Assembly: GCA_015680905.1 (NCBI GenBank)
Contig: CM027378.1
Location: 43,807,001-43,871,000 of the forward strand
Direction of reading: 5' to 3'
Source: Coptis chinensis
Taxonomy: Eukaryota; Streptophyta; Magnoliopsida; Ranunculales; Ranunculaceae
Length of the DNA: 64,000 nucleotides
Below are positions 12,225 through 24,744 of this stretch, in pieces. Every line of letters starts with the position of its first letter. Position 1 is the stretch's first letter. Position numbers and translations under genes: made by a program. Below the pieces are notes generated by a model. That model was not told the DNA's origin and made no database searches. It worked only from the letters and a program-made list of their open reading frames with translations.

Positions 12225-12718
12225 TATCATATATAGTTAAGTCAAAACACAAAAATAATAATTAGGGTAAATATAAAATAATTTAAGTTTTGGAAGTTTA
12301 GTCTTTTGGTTTAAGTTTACTTACTAAGAGTTGGGAATTCAACCAACTTGGACTGGTTGGATGTAAGAGGCACGAAAGAGTAGTAGCACGCTCGCACATC
12401 ACAACCCAACTTGGGGGCTGAAGTTCCAATCTTGGATGACCACTTTCCAAACTTTTACGTATTGTGTTTAATTAGTTAATAGTTAATTAGTTATACGTAG
12501 TTAAATTTTTATGTTTATCGCTTTCATAGTTTTAAGCCCACAAAGGCAAATTTGTTTTAGGCCCACGAAGGTAACCAATTGTAACTTATTGGCTTTGCCA
12601 ATATTTCGACTCGACTTGTGGGTCTTAGTTAGATTAAACTTGTAACCGTAAGGAAAAACTCGAATGGTGGGTTGACACGCAAGACACCAAACACTTCATC
12701 AACCCCACCACGTGAAGG
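12225..12718 (+). repeat. Dispersed repeat R1, copy 1
   Basis: Matches the reverse complement of 49068-49545 over about 480 bp, including TTGGGAATTCAACCAA-type, CATCACAACCCAACTTGGG and CGAATGGTGGGTTGACAC blocks. Homology ends at AACCCCACCACGT on this side. Class unknown: no TSD or terminal repeat was found. The two copies flank the central nest in inverted orientation. Confidence 0.7.
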
Positions 12719-12786
12719 TTGAGATTTGATAGTGGTGGAAAAGGTTTTGTTGTTCATCTTAGACTCTTTGCTTAGAGGTTGGTTTT

Positions 12787-13479
12787 TGATGGATAAAGCA
12801 CTAAATTTTATAACTCGTCTCTCCTACTTAGCTATTTGGAATTACTCTCAATCTTAACTTGTATTGAAATGATTAGAAAACTTGTATTGAATTGATTAAG
12901 AACTTTTGTTTACACTAAAGCTTGAAGAACATGAAAATGGAAAATAAGTAAATAACAATTTAAAATAAAAACATTTAACCTACTCCTAATGACCAAAGAT
13001 TAGATCCAGGGTTTCTACTCCTAACAAACCAATTGGTTTGGACCCTAAAACATGGATAAGAAATTCTCTACATCTCTTTGGTTTATATTGGACACCATTT
13101 ATAATTATACCCTTCCTTCTAGAAAAAAACTCATGGGCTTTTGACCTAAGCCCATACACTAGAAGTCTTGAAATTGGCTTTAGGTCCCTGGGTCAGTAGC
13201 TTTCAGTCTTGAATCCTTAACTTTGATAGTTGAGTTGACTTCTGACTTTGACTTTTAACTTTAACTTTCCGACACTATTACTCCCAAGTTGGAATCTTCC
13301 CAAGCAGCATAAATAGCAATCTTTTTTGTGCTAAAATGCACGTATTAGGAATATGCGTCCTAAATGGCATGTATCCTACAAACGCTAGCAAAAGCTATAA
13401 GTTGTTTGTTCATTAAGCATAAGAATGGTGTATTTGAAGCATTATAAAAGTAATAAAAAACATATTTGGGGGCTGATCA
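12787..13479 (-). repeat. Probable 3' LTR of E4
   Basis: The minus reading begins TGATCAGCC at 13479, right after a PPT (TTGTTTGGGGGTAGT), and probably ends at TGATGG 12787. The U3-like part keeps AGTCAACTCAACTATC and GGGCTTAGGTCAAAAGCCC, as in the other LTRs. The left edge is a guess because no partner LTR is present. Confidence 0.6.
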
Positions 13480-13688
13480 ACTACCCCCAAACAACATTTT
13501 GCTTGTCCTCAAGCAAAAGATGAGAGAGAAAAAACTAAGATCAGAAATTTGTGATTTATTATACTAGTCTCGTTTCGCGGAGTGCGATTATATTGACCAT
13601 ATACAACAAGGCCTTAAACCGCTAAGAATTCCCTAGTGGACGAGCTTAAGCCTCATGAAAGTTTTCCAGAGAAGGTACTCATAAACAT
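13480..13688 (-). other. PPT and terminal internal region of E4
   Basis: Contains CTACCCCCAAACAAC, TTGCTTGTCCTCAAGCAA and CTAGTGGACGAG, the same series as E0 3649-3850. It stops abruptly at 13688 where E1 RT codons begin. Confidence 0.7.
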
Positions 13689-15925
13689 TCGCCTATCGTC
13701 GTATGCTTTTTGGTCTATGCAATGCACCAACCACTTTTCAGCGATGCATGATGAGTATTTTTGGCGACATGGTGGAGAAATACATGGAAGTTTTTATGGA
13801 CAATTTGTCAGTTTTTGGATCATCTTTTGAGGATTGCCTACACCATCTCTCCTTAGTCCTTAAACGTTGTTGTGATACTAACTTAGTTCTGAATAGGGAA
13901 AAGTGTCACTTCATGGTAAAGGAAGGGATAGTGCTGGGTCACCAAGTTTCAAAGGAAGGAATTCTAGTAGATCGAGCAAAGATTGATATTATAAAGGATC
14001 TACCCAAGCCGAGAAGTGTCAAAGATATACGTGCCGTCCTAGGTCACATGGGATTCTACCTTCGATTTATCAAGGATTTCAGCAGAATTGCAAGACTGCT
14101 GTCACATCTGTTAGGGAAAGATGTTGTCTTTGATTTTGATACCTCATGTGTTAAAGGAAGCACTCACTTCAGCACCAATCATTCGTACTCCCGATTGGAG
14201 CCAGCCATTTTAGATTATATGTGATGCATCTGATTATGCTATAGGAGCCATTCTAGGACAAAGAGACAAGAAAGTGTCGTACACAATCTATTATGCTAGC
14301 AAGACTCTAAATGGAGTTCAAATTAATTATTCTACCACTGAGAAGGAGCTCTTAGCCGTCATCTACTCACTTGACAAATATAGTCAATTTTGAGAGGTTC
14401 AAAGGTAATAGTCTATACTGGCCATGCTGCCTTGCGTCATTTACTCGCTAAGCAGGATGCCAATCCTAGGTTGATCCGATGGATACTACTTTTACAAGAA
14501 TTTGATTTGTAGATATGTGATAAGAAAGGAACAGAGAATGTCATTGCTGATCACCTTTCTAGATTGCTGGTGGAGAATACGAAAGACAATTTACAAATCT
14601 GTGAGACTTTTCCTGATGAACAGTTGTTCAGTATATCAGAAGTACCATGGTACAACCACATTGCAAATTATCTTGTGACCGACAAGGTACTATCACATTG
14701 GAGCAAGCAAGAAACAGATTTATTCTACTCAAAGGCTAGATATTATTTTTGGGATGATCCATACTTATTCAAGAAGTGTTCGGATCAGATTATTCGAAGA
14801 TGCATCCCAAAATCGGAACAGGAATCCATTCTATCACCATCAGCCTTGCGGAGGACACTTTGGCCCACAACGTACTGTAGAAAAGGTATTACAAGCTGGA
14901 TTCTATTGGCCTACTCTTTTTAAAGATACACATGTTTATTACAAAGGAGGTCTGAGATGCCAAATTTTAGGTAAGACCTCGAAAAGGTTCGAGTGGCCTC
15001 AACAACCGATCCTTATCTCAGAAATCTTTGATGTATGGGGTATAGATTTCATGGGACCATTTGCACCTTCTTTTGGTTACACCTACATTCTACTGGCTGT
15101 GGACTATGTTTCAAAGTGGATTGAAGCAGTTCCTACAAAAACCGCCGATCATAAAGTCGTCATGGACTTTCTGAAGAACAACATTCTACCAAGATATGGA
15201 GCACTGAGAGCCATCATCAGTGATAACGGTTCTCACTTCTGTAACCGTATATTTGGGAATCTTATGGCAAAGTATGGAGTAATTCACAATCTAGCTTTAT
15301 CATATTATCCTCAGACTAATGGTCAAGCAGAAGTTTTGAATAGGGAAATCAAGAGTATTCTGGAGAAGATAGTTAATCCTTTTAGGAAAGACTGGTCTCT
15401 TAGACTACAAGATGCACTATGGGCATACAGAACAACATTCAAAACACCCATAAGGATGTCACCCTATCGCTTGGTATATGAAAAGGCGTGTCATCTACCT
15501 GTTGAGTTAGAACATAAAGCCTATTGGGCAGTGAAAGAGATAAATTTCAGCCTAGATCAAGCAGGAGGAAGGAGGAAGCTTCAGATTAGTGAATCAGAAG
15601 AATTGAGAAGTGATGCTTATGATAATTCAATGATTTCATGGATAAGACTAAAACATTACATGATAAAAGCATTCTGAAGAGACAATTTGAACCTGAACAG
15701 AAGGTTCTGGTCTACAACTCTCATCTAGAATTTTTCCCTGGAAAGTTGAGATCTAGATGGATAGGACCATTTGTAGTAAGACATGTCACACCTTTTAGAG
15801 CTATTGAAGTAGAAGACATAAAGAGAAGGACTCGTTTCAAAGTCAATGCTCATCGACTGAAGCCTTTTCTGGAGTTACCTACTGGAGACATGGAGGCCGT
15901 TTTTCTCAAGGATCCGATTTATTAG
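13689..15925 (+). pseudogene. E1 pol: end of RT, RNase H, integrase
   Basis: Begins inside RT at YRRMLFGLCNAPTTFQRCM. The catalytic box reads FMDNLS (FMDDFS in the family). After VFDFDTS a frameshift near 14150 leads into RNase H (CDASDYAIGAILGQR; STTEKELLAVIY) with a stop replacing a codon near 14212 and a further break at about 14393. Zinc-binding region follows ([14 protein letters not shown]), with the first Cys of the CxxC pair lost (GGLRCQ). A frameshift lies near 14835. The integrase core is well kept: [20 protein letters not shown] and [12 protein letters not shown] supply D, D and E. Another frameshift near 15640 precedes the C-terminal domain (GKLRSRWIGPFVV; FKVNAHRLKPFLELP), ending at 15925. 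The integrase core is far less damaged than RNase H. Confidence 0.92.
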
Positions 15926-18586
15926 ACCACTGTTGAAGTGGAAAATTGGGGTAAGTTACCTACGCACCTTAAAGATTACATTCTATGTCTTGCTGAACTT
16001 GTTACTGTGTCTAGTTTAAGTTTTTGGCATGAGGAAGCCAAGTGTCGTAACCTTGATTCCTTAGGATCTTATTAGTATAAGTGTCACCGATAGCTGGGCC
16101 CTCAGATTTTCATAACTTTATCTTTTACTGAGAGGAGTTGCAAGCGCTAGAGTCAAAGTCTCATCACTCTAGTAGACCGAGTATAAAATGTCTACAGGAA
16201 GTAAGCATGTTGTTGAGTGATCAATTTTGAGATGGAAACCTAAGTGTTCACCACCTGTTAGTTTGTGGGATTTACTCCCCATTGACCTTCGAAGTAAGAT
16301 TATTTCTATCGCTTGTGTAAAGTTCAGTAAAAGTTCATTTGCGCATAAGAGGAAAGTGCATAAGCTAGGTTGGTGTAAGAATTGCCATTCTGAAACTTGT
16401 CCTGGGTTACAACCATTAAGAAATTTTTTTTGGTACAAGGTATACTTTTGTCAATCACCTGCTGAGAGAGATCAGAAGAATCCCTACAAAATGAAAACTA
16501 GTGGGTGGGAATACTAGTCTTGAGGATCTGACTATAAAGGACTCAAAAGTCTTGAGAATCTGACTTTAAAAGACTCACATTATGTCTGGGGATTTGATAT
16601 AAAAAGACCTAAAAAAAAAAAATTACTGATACATGATTATGAGGACAAATGCTGATTATGAGGATTAATTTTGATTTGAACTAATTGTATTTGATTTTCT
16701 CTATTTTGTGAGCTTAACCATTATATTACAGAGAAAGATCAAAATATTGATATTAGGCATCAATGGTAATATCCTACATTTTTCTCATCCATTTCATTTA
16801 CTTCTTTATACATTGAGGTCAATGCATGCATAAGTAGGGGGAAGGTGTACTTGAGAAATGAATTTCGAAAATTAGTTTAAAAAAAATATATATATATTTT
16901 TGTTTCTATATCAGTAGCAAGAGAAAAATAAATTTTAATGATGAGTTTGGGATATAGATTCTATACTGCTTAGTGTTGAGTTTGATAGATAGTTGATATT
17001 ATTGATTTCATTATCGCTTATACTATTTATTATGCTCGGACATAGTTCTTGTTGATAGAATTCTTTATCAAGGCACCACAACAGTACTTGGTCAATTTTG
17101 TGTACTTTTGCTAGAAGAGAGATTTAACCACTAGTAAACTGGAAGTAGATTTTTTAGACTTAGCTCGTGAGACTTGAGCTTTATACCCATTCTTTGGAGA
17201 GTTCTTATGAAAAATCCGAGTCTTAGTGATTCAACATCTTTTAGTTCTTTATGTCGTTGTAATATAGTCTCATTATTCGTTGATTTGGTTAATCACAAAG
17301 TGACATCAACTGGGGAGATAGCCATTAGGTCTTATAGTCTATTCGAAATAGAGTATCATACTGATAAGTCAAGTAGTGAACCCATTCAGCCTTTATCCCA
17401 CCTAGTAGGACCATCATGTTAAACCCTTTTGAGCATTACAATAAGCCATTCCTTTCAAAACCCTTTATCCTTTACCTAACTCCAGACAAGGAGTATAACC
17501 AAAATCTTTATCAACCATACTCATATGTTTCTGAGAATACGAGGGGAACAAGGAGGAAGAAAGAGCACAAAAGGAAGATTACAAGGAAATATCAGAGAGA
17601 TACAATGAAGACCATCATTATGTTCTATGTGAAAGAAGCTAGTGGAAAATAAGCATATCCAGTACTAATCAAGGATATACCACTGAGCTGGAAAAAAAAA
17701 AAAAAAATTGAGAAACATGAGGTGACGCAGCTAATAGAGAAAGATTGAGAAACACCAGGAGGCTTGTAGGGTTAACTAGCATTGTTTCATTTCGTTCAGT
17801 TTCGACACTTTTGGTTTCTTGACACAATAGTCTGTTGAGCTCCTTAAGAGATTGCAGAAAGTTATGGACTGCAACGTAATGACAGCTGGTTCTAACAAGT
17901 TTGTATTTAGGAGGATATGATTAGCCATTCAGAAAGGACTTGCGGCGTAGCTTGTTGCACGCTTGTCCTAGTTATTTGTAAAACTCATTATCATTATCAA
18001 AAAAAAAAAAAAAAAAAAAAAAACAGTTTAACAGAATGGATAGAAAAGCTAAGACAAATGAAGAATTTTCTCTGCAATACAGAATTTGAAGAAATCTTCC
18101 AAAGTAGTGTTTTCAGAAACAACCTTTGAATTCATTTTACCTTTCCTTCATAAACCAATACCCAAGCCAAGTTACAACCCATGACTTATCACTACAGTAT
18201 GGTACGAAGTCTAGAATAGGTGAGAGGATGCTAAAGTGAAGGACCTAACACTTCATACGTGATTGACATTCTTTCCATGAGGCTACTTTCATCTAGAAGT
18301 CCGTTTTTCAAGGTAGTATGTGGGATGTTCATAATCATTATTCTTTTCCCCACATACATGAGGTAAAATAGTAAACCATATTCTGAAAGATTCTTTTTTG
18401 AGAGTATGACCGGTGAGAATTGAAAGTCGAGAGTATCTGTCTAAAGGTAAACTAGGGATTCCATTTCTTGGATAGAATAGGAGATTGACTGAGTACACAC
18501 ATAAGCCTTGATTGAGAATTTTGTCAATTTTTACTATCTCCCATCATAATCTATGAGTCTTTGCAGCAATGTAGTTAGCAATGGAG
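15926..18586 (+). other. 3' untranslated internal region of E1
   Basis: Long non-coding tail. The small frames at 17174-17422 and 17416-17652 lack any family signal, although the first recurs inverted at 37448-37696 because E2 carries the same region. The ACATTGAGGTCAATGCATG motif near 16810 is typical of plant Gypsy tails. Poly(A) runs lie at about 17691-17706 and 18000-18023. Bases 18221-18246 hold the unoccupied version of the CACTA insertion site. Confidence 0.8.
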
Positions 18587-18591
18587 ACCGT

Positions 18592-19356
18592 TGACAAGCC
18601 TCTTTTTGTGTATGTAGATGGTGTATGGATGATGTAGATAGATGATGGTCGTTGAACAAAATAGAAGCATATCAAAACCTAATTATCCCTCAATAAGTAA
18701 AGGATGAGTAGGGTATCGTTCTACTTTTAAGTGTACGTTTATATGAAGGACGAGACTCGAAAGGGGGTTTGAGGGATTAAAAACTATTATTATATATTTT
18801 AGATTCTAATGCTAAACTAAACTAAACTAAACTAAACTAAACTATGATGCAACTATACTAAGAATGAAATAAAAAGAATGAAGATTCGACTAACCTGGAT
18901 GGTAGAACTTGTCTTCAAGATGTCCTTCAAGCTTCTTTCTTTCTAAAAAGGATGGATGATGCAGCTAAAATTACCTCAAGATCCAAACTTCTAATCTTGA
19001 AAGAAAACGTTAAACATAAACAACTTAAAATGGCAGCGGCGCCATTTGACAAGCCTCTTTTTGCGGGCTTTGGTCCAAGCAACGAATCCTTTGGCCTTGG
19101 ACTTCCAAATAGGCTTTAAAATAGGTCCAAGTTGCATCTTTAATAGCTCCAATTCCTTGGCCTTCTCCATGATTGTCCACGGGCTTCCCATGTGATCCTT
19201 AATGTTCTGAATTGCTCCGTTTTATCCCTTTTTCTCTAATATTCCACAAAACTCTCTCTTTCACCTGTAGAATCATAAAACCTAACTTACAAACACTATT
19301 AGTCCACTAAGATGGCTAAACAAGAGGCATAAATAACACTTTTTGAGCACTTATCA
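18592..19356 (-). repeat. 3' LTR of E2
   Basis: The minus reading starts TGATAAGTGCTC at 19356 and ends CTTGTCA at 18592, length 765 bp. It matches the ends of E1's LTR (42109-43686) but lacks the middle of that longer LTR. Contains the CTAAA array at 18812-18842. The frame at 18991-19191 is not a gene. Confidence 0.88.
18812..18842. repeat. CTAAA pentamer array
   Basis: About six perfect tandem copies of CTAAA inside the E2 LTR. A shorter TTTAG run occupies the matching place in E1's LTR near 43455. Confidence 0.95.
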
Positions 19357-20014
19357 CAACTCCCAACTAACCTTTTGCTAGTCTCTTAGCAAATAAGATA
19401 AAAAATAGATAAGTGATCAAAATCACATCCTAATAACAAAAATAAAATCCTAACTCATTTTTGTAGGCATCGCGATTGTATTTACCATATGTAACAAGGC
19501 TTTAAACCTTTAAGTTCCCCAAAAAGGACGAGTTATAGTCTCGTGAGGGTTTTCAGGTGATATACCCACAAAATCAATTAATAGCATGTTCAAGAATGAT
19601 AGTATTTTTCAGAGAGGGAAATTCCTTACCTACTTAGTGTTTACTCCAACAGATGGTCTCCATTGCGGACTACATTACTGCAAAGACTCATAGATTATGA
19701 TGGGAGATAGTAAAAATTGACAAAATTCTAAATCAAGGCTTATGTGTGTACTCAGTCAATCTCCTATACTCTCCTATCCAAGAAACGGAATCCCTAGTTT
19801 ACCTTTAGACAGATAATCTTGACTTTCAATCCTCACCGGTCATACTTTTAGAAAAGAATCTCTCAAAAGATGGTCTACTATTTTACCTCATGTATGTGGG
19901 GAAAAGAATAATGAATACGAACATCCCACATACTACCTTGAAAAACGGACTTCTGGATGAAATTAGTCTCATGGAAAAAATGTCAATCACATATGAAGTG
20001 TCGGGTCCTTCACT
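19357..20014 (-). other. PPT and 3' internal region of E2, right of the LTR
   Basis: The minus strand reads GGTTAGTTGGGAGTTG just before the LTR start. The region is the inverted counterpart of 18130-18586 plus 41814-42108 in E1. It stops at the CACTA insertion and resumes at 36940. Confidence 0.85.
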
Positions 20015-20017
20015 TTA

Positions 20018-20410
20018 CACTACACCATATGGACTGATTTGTAACAGATATGCATCCGTCACTAAAAATATTAGTAACGGTTATCTTGCGTTGACACAAA
20101 AGCGTGACAATCGACAGTAACGGATATTAGTCACGTTTATTTTCCGTTACTAAAATTAGTCACGAATAATATACGTTACTGAAATTAATTTCAGTGACAT
20201 ATAAAAACTGTTACAATTCATTTCCAACGATTATTAATTTCGCCCAACGTTTGTTTGCAACTAATAAAGTGTTGGTATTTTCCGTTTCTGACATTTACTA
20301 ACCGTTACTAATTTTCCATTACTAACGGTTATATATCCGTTACTAATTATTTACATTCCTAACGATTTTCTATCCGTTACTAATTATTTCTCATTTATTA
20401 AAAAAAATGG
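20018..20410. promoter_or_regulatory. CACTA left terminal inverted repeat and subterminal motif array
   Basis: After the terminal repeat, CCGTTACTAA and its complement TTAGTAACGG (with one-base variants) occur about ten times in both orientations up to about 20390. By analogy with En/Spm, such arrays are binding sites for the element's accessory protein. The array is mirrored at the other end (36766-36936). Confidence 0.85.
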
Positions 20411-21037
20411 TTTTTCTGGCCCTTTTATATATGGGGCCACCTGCACCCTTTTCAATCTACAATGTATCAATTAAATTCTTCCATTCATCAATAACTCGAT
20501 CTAACAATTAAATTCTTTCTATTCATCCACAATGAAAAGTAATGAAGAACAACATAGATGTTCTAAACACCCCGCCCCGCCAACCAAGTAAAATAGCAAA
20601 GTTTACACAGAGGGACATTTTGCGGCGAAGTTAGTTCCCTATTTGCTGATATTATTGCACCTGGATTTGAAAGTGGTGGCACACTTCAAAGGTATACTTC
20701 TCCATTACTATATCCATCAATGACTTTACTTCCAAAGGGGCATACCCAACATGAAGAAGTAACTTTCTTTGTTTCATTCGATTATGACAGCATGTTTCCA
20801 CCCATAAGAAGAATTATCCCTTACTTTCTTCAAGTCCCCATAATACAATAAGACCATCTCAGAAAATTATAAGTACCCTACATAGAAACAAGAGTCACGA
20901 AACAATATAGGAGATCATAGATTTAACCAAACTTTGGACGTTGACTACTAACGAACTAGTGCTTACGGGAGAAAACCTTATGCATCTCAAATAAAGAAGT
21001 CTATCTTCTAACTGTTTATGTAAATCCCAGAGATTAC
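20411..21037. other. CACTA interior, no gene recognised
   Basis: Non-repetitive sequence with slightly higher GC than the termini. A plus-strand stretch near 20630-20850 reads FCGEVSSLFADIIAPGFESG before stops appear; I cannot assign it. It could be another captured fragment. Confidence 0.35.
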
Positions 21038-21110
21038 CTCTGACTCTCAGCCATTGGTTGTGGCATTATGGACAAGACTGCATTGTCACCAGCGACTTCA
21101 GTTGCATTCC
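21038..21110 (-). pseudogene. Exon-like 73-bp segment of unknown host origin
   Basis: Flanked by a good acceptor (TTTCTCTAG) and donor (GTAATC) on the minus strand, with an open frame GNATEVAGDNAVLSIMPQPM between them. The parent gene is not recognised. It lies 85 bp from the myosin-like exon, in the same orientation. Confidence 0.4.
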
Positions 21111-21194
21111 CTAGAGAAACACAAGAATTTAATTTATTTGCACATAAGAAAAAACTCCTTAAGTTAAACTGAAATCAAGTGTCACACTAGATTC

Positions 21195-21268
21195 ATAGAT
21201 ATTCGATGTAGCTCCAAATAATCTCCTCATTTGTGTACACCTCCTGCTCCATTTTAAAATTGAGAACC
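21195..21268 (-). pseudogene. Captured myosin motor-domain exon fragment
   Basis: The minus strand has an acceptor (TTTTAATTGCAG) followed by an open frame with FKMEQEVYTNEEIIWSYIE, then a stop. This closely resembles the plant myosin motor segment that precedes the relay region (FKMEQEEYT-EEI-WSYIEF, from family knowledge). Only part of one exon is present, so it cannot encode a motor. It shares the orientation of the kelch, oxidase and phosphatase fragments, all inside the CACTA element. Confidence 0.78.
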
Positions 21269-21683
21269 CTGCAATTAAAAAACAATAATCACAAGAATTT
21301 ACTTTGGGCAATGCCAATCGAGAACAATATCATGTGCTAGTAAGCATCTCCATGCTTTGAGTAACACTATTTTCTGATTGGTATACGCTTTGGGTGGTAA
21401 ATTATTTAATTCTAAAAGCATTTGAAGGTGCATTTTGTGTTCGTACTAAAGGATAAAAGATGAACAACAGAGCAAAACTCGAGAATCATAAAACATGAAA
21501 AGCATGCTCCTTAGACTTTAATAGTTATGAAAGATCGAAATAAATGGTACAACAATTACCTTTGATCCGGGTTGAGATAAGTAAGCCAACATCACTAGAA
21601 CATCTGACAAGAAATTGATCTGGTTGTGATGATGTTTGGCAGATAGATAGGTTTTAAAAAAGAAATTGATGGCTCTAACTTAC

Positions 21684-22297
21684 AGTGTCAATAAAGTTTG
21701 AACCTGACTATACCCCTCCAATTACATAAATTGATTCACCGATCACAACTGCTCCAAAGATACCCTTGGTTGATGCATCGAATCACCATCTGTCCAAGAG
21801 CCAAAGCGAGGATCCAATACCTCGACCTCTCCAAACATTTCTAGTTCCGTCAAAACCCCCAAAGGCATATCTGCAGTGCAAAATTGTTCATCATATCTTG
21901 TCGATTCCCAGTATATATTATATGGTCCCTAGACAGCAAAGCCTACGAAAATATTGTAAATGTGTGCATTTATATACTTGTAAACATAACAAGCACACAC
22001 AGTCATAGCCATGTTCACTGATATTTGAACTTTAATCAATACAATCTGCCCAAAGATACACTATGCTGAATTACAATTGTCCGACAGCTGAAATTACGCC
22101 ATTGTGCACAACTGCAAGCCAAGGTCATAATATAACTATAACAAAGAGGACATGCAAACCACTACTTAAGATATTTATCTAATTAAGGAACTTACATCTT
22201 TTCATTAAAAGCAGCCACGGAATGGCCTCCCCTGCTTGTCTTCATACTAGGAACACTCTCCCAAGAAATTGTCCGGGGATCAAACCTTTCAGCTAAA
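21684..22297 (-). pseudogene. Captured kelch-repeat gene fragment (two exons)
   Basis: Exon 22297-22196 reads LAERFDPRTISWESVPSMK then TSRGGHSVAAFNEK and ends at donor GTAAGT. Exon 21870-21684 begins after TTGCACTGCAG. Joining the two across the intron restores K-I-Y and the kelch signature YAFGGFDGT. Two frameshifts then separate FGEVEVLDPRFGSW and IFGAVVIGESIYVIGGV, and a stop follows before SGSNFIDT. The exon ends at another GTAAGT donor. Kelch repeats form beta-propellers that bind protein partners. Only about one and a half repeats remain. Intron retention shows capture from genomic DNA rather than mRNA. Confidence 0.87.
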
Positions 22298-22595
22298 CTG
22301 TGACAGCAGAAGGCAGAAGAATAAAGCTATATGTCTCTGTACTAAGATTGCATACTCTTTTCTATCTTTTGCACCATGAATAACTGCAAGAATAAAGGAA
22401 GGAAATTTATGGCGTCAATAGCAAATGAGAAATTTAATGTCCCATTCGGCAATTACAAAACATTTGAACAATGTAGTGTTATTCTAATATATAAAATCCT
22501 GACGACCACTGAAATTGAACGATGCAAACTACAGGAATGCTTATAGAAAAGAGTGTAAAAAGCTATGATCAAGTAAGGTACATAAAATGTCTCAC

Positions 22596-24083
22596 CTGAT
22601 TGATCTAGCTTGATTTACTGAAAACTCTCGATCCATTGGATTGGGTCCAACTGGCAATGGCCCAAAAGCAGGGGTTGTAGAATTGGCATAATGTAGCACT
22701 CCTACGCCAATGATACTACTATTTGATTGTGTTGGATTTGCTACCATAAAGTAGGCCATAGTGTCGAGTTGATTGGCTGTGACAAGAACGGAATAAGACT
22801 GGCCAATATGTACATCTAAGGAGTCCAAAGTGATCTGATTAGTGTATGATCACTCAGTTTCAACCAACACCATATGATGGTCCTGAATTCTGAAATTGAA
22901 ACTCATCGAGGTACCCACATTCGATATTCTCAATCGGTACATTTTTCCTATGTGACAAAATCAAATCCATCAAAATGAGCAAATTGATCAAGTATTTTAG
23001 GGAGTCTAACAGGCAATTGATATTGAACTGATGGTGAAAATTATATCTGACCTTGTGTAACGTTAAGCGACTCGTGCGATCATTAAATTTGTCCAAGTCT
23101 TCACTCATTTTTTCCGCTCATAAAGAGGGCAGTAGGGTAGAGCTCATCATAATCGGACTTGGCGGTAAACGTCCTCTCAAATCCTGGTAAAATAGTATAA
23201 ACAAAAATTCGAGTTAAATTTTACCAAGTTCACATTAAAATCAAATTCATACGTGAAAGTGTACATTAACAATATTTTTTGCAGTAAAAATGAGATCACA
23301 CTAATGAGGGAGTTCTGGGTAACCATTTTTCAGTAGAATTGCTCATGCCTTGGTTTAGTTGGGTGGGTGGGTCGTAACAATAAAGTCTGAGCCCAACAAA
23401 TCAGATAAAATTTAGCCCAAATATGCTTACTAGTTATTTCACAGTTTGTTCATTGGTTTTCGTTGAACAGATGCATGCTTAACACTCTTAGAAGTTAGAA
23501 TAATAAGAAGATTAAAAGAAGAAAGAGTAAAAGTGTAAGAAATTACCTTGTAGTCATAGGAATACCAATCACCAATGAGAAGATCAAATTCAGCTTCTGG
23601 CTTGTTGAAGGGTACTAGGATGACATTTCGGTTGTTGACCCTTAAAGGCCCAAAACCTCCAGCGGCCTTCTGGAAATTCAGTGTGGGAAAGTAGAAGAAG
23701 CTACCTATCTGGTCCTTGGTTTGGAACACATAGGTTCAGTTCTTACCGGGCTAGATTGGACAGTTTGTCCCTGATACTCCATCTTGCCATGAATTTAGCC
23801 TTTGTTGTATGCCATTCCTGCATCACATCCCAATTATTAACTCTAGTTAGGCAAGTCATTGCCTTTGAAACTGTGCAACCATGCTATCCTATTTACATGG
23901 AGAAAATTCAAAAAAATAACGTGATCTAAAATTCTAAATTAAATTACACCAGGAAAAAAAGTTGCATACCATGTCATTAGTAATGGTTCATCTAGACCAT
24001 TGAAAATGTTCACGTGGATGTTATATATCATTGGTTGTTGCGTTGATAAGGGTACCTGGGAACATACCATTGATGGTAATAAC
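22596..24083 (-). pseudogene. Captured SKU5-similar multicopper-oxidase-like gene fragment (three exons)
   Basis: Exon 24083-23970 reads VITINGMFPGTLINATTND, a frameshift, then HVNIFNGLDEPLLMTW. Exon 23817-23547 reads NGIQQRLNSWQDGVSGTNCP, then TYVFQTKDQIGSFFYFP, FQKAAGGFGPLRVNNR and EAEFDLLIGDWY. The exons join as ACATG + GAATGG, giving T-W-N-G, as in SKU5-similar proteins. The third exon (about 23100-22596) has ESLNVTQG, a roughly 90-bp insertion, YRLRISNVGTSMSFNFRIQ, then SLDVHIGQSYSVLVTANQ and FSVNQARSIR at donor GTGAGA. Intact family members are secreted, GPI-linked or wall-localised proteins of about 550-600 residues; here only about half is present, with several stops. Confidence 0.93.
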
Positions 24084-24570
24084 CTGTATACATAGCAATC
24101 ATCTTTTAAGTTAGAATTATATAAGTTACAGAACATAGTCGTAATGGATTATTTTCCAGCTTAGGATGTGTATAATTTTACGTGTACCATTTATTCTTAT
24201 CTGCTGTTTTCCAGGTGAGGAGAAAAACCTGTTTTTTATCTATAGGTTCTGATCCGACACCTCACGGGGACTTCAACGACACACGTGGTGCGTGCTCATA
24301 ACATACTAAAGAAGGGCGTCGGTAGTCTTGTCTTTTTTTTCGAATTTCTGATGTAGTGCCCATTCTAAAAGTTGACATTGTCCGGACGTTCCTGTAATTC
24401 AGGTTGTGAAGCAAGCCAGTAAAGAGACTTGCACCATACTTCAAATTCAATAAAGTCTCAAGAACATACTTTTTCTTGAATTGTCTGCAATTTTGTAATG
24501 TGGAGCTTTAGAAGAGCGAGCAAAAACATAAGAACAAACTAGATCAACATTCTGAGAAAAAAGAATGCAC

Positions 24571-24633
24571 CTGTGGTGGTAGAATGGGTCTCATATCCTT
24601 AGTGATTGGAGATTTTATGCTACTAAATATTGC
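24571..24633 (-). pseudogene. Exon-like 63-bp segment of unknown host origin
   Basis: Acceptor TTCTTTGCAG and donor GTGCAT bound an open frame AIFSSIKSPITKDMRPILPP on the minus strand. Parent not recognised. Around its acceptor, TACTAAATATTGCCTGCAAA and the bases after it (about 24619-24656) are repeated at about 24682-24722, a short local duplication. The stretch 24240-24560 has no clear gene. Confidence 0.4.
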
Positions 24634-24744
24634 CTGCAAAGAACCAAGATGTAAGAAAAAGTGGTCACGCAAGCATAAGTAAAATACTAAATATTGCCTG
24701 CAAAGAACCAAGATGTAAGTAAAAAGTCGTTACAGTGGGAAGGG

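Noticed and set aside
17174..17422. 82-codon frame repeated inverted at 37448-37696 with few changes
   Set aside because: Looks conserved only because E1 and E2 share the same non-coding tail; no codon-like substitution bias could be shown and no motif is present.
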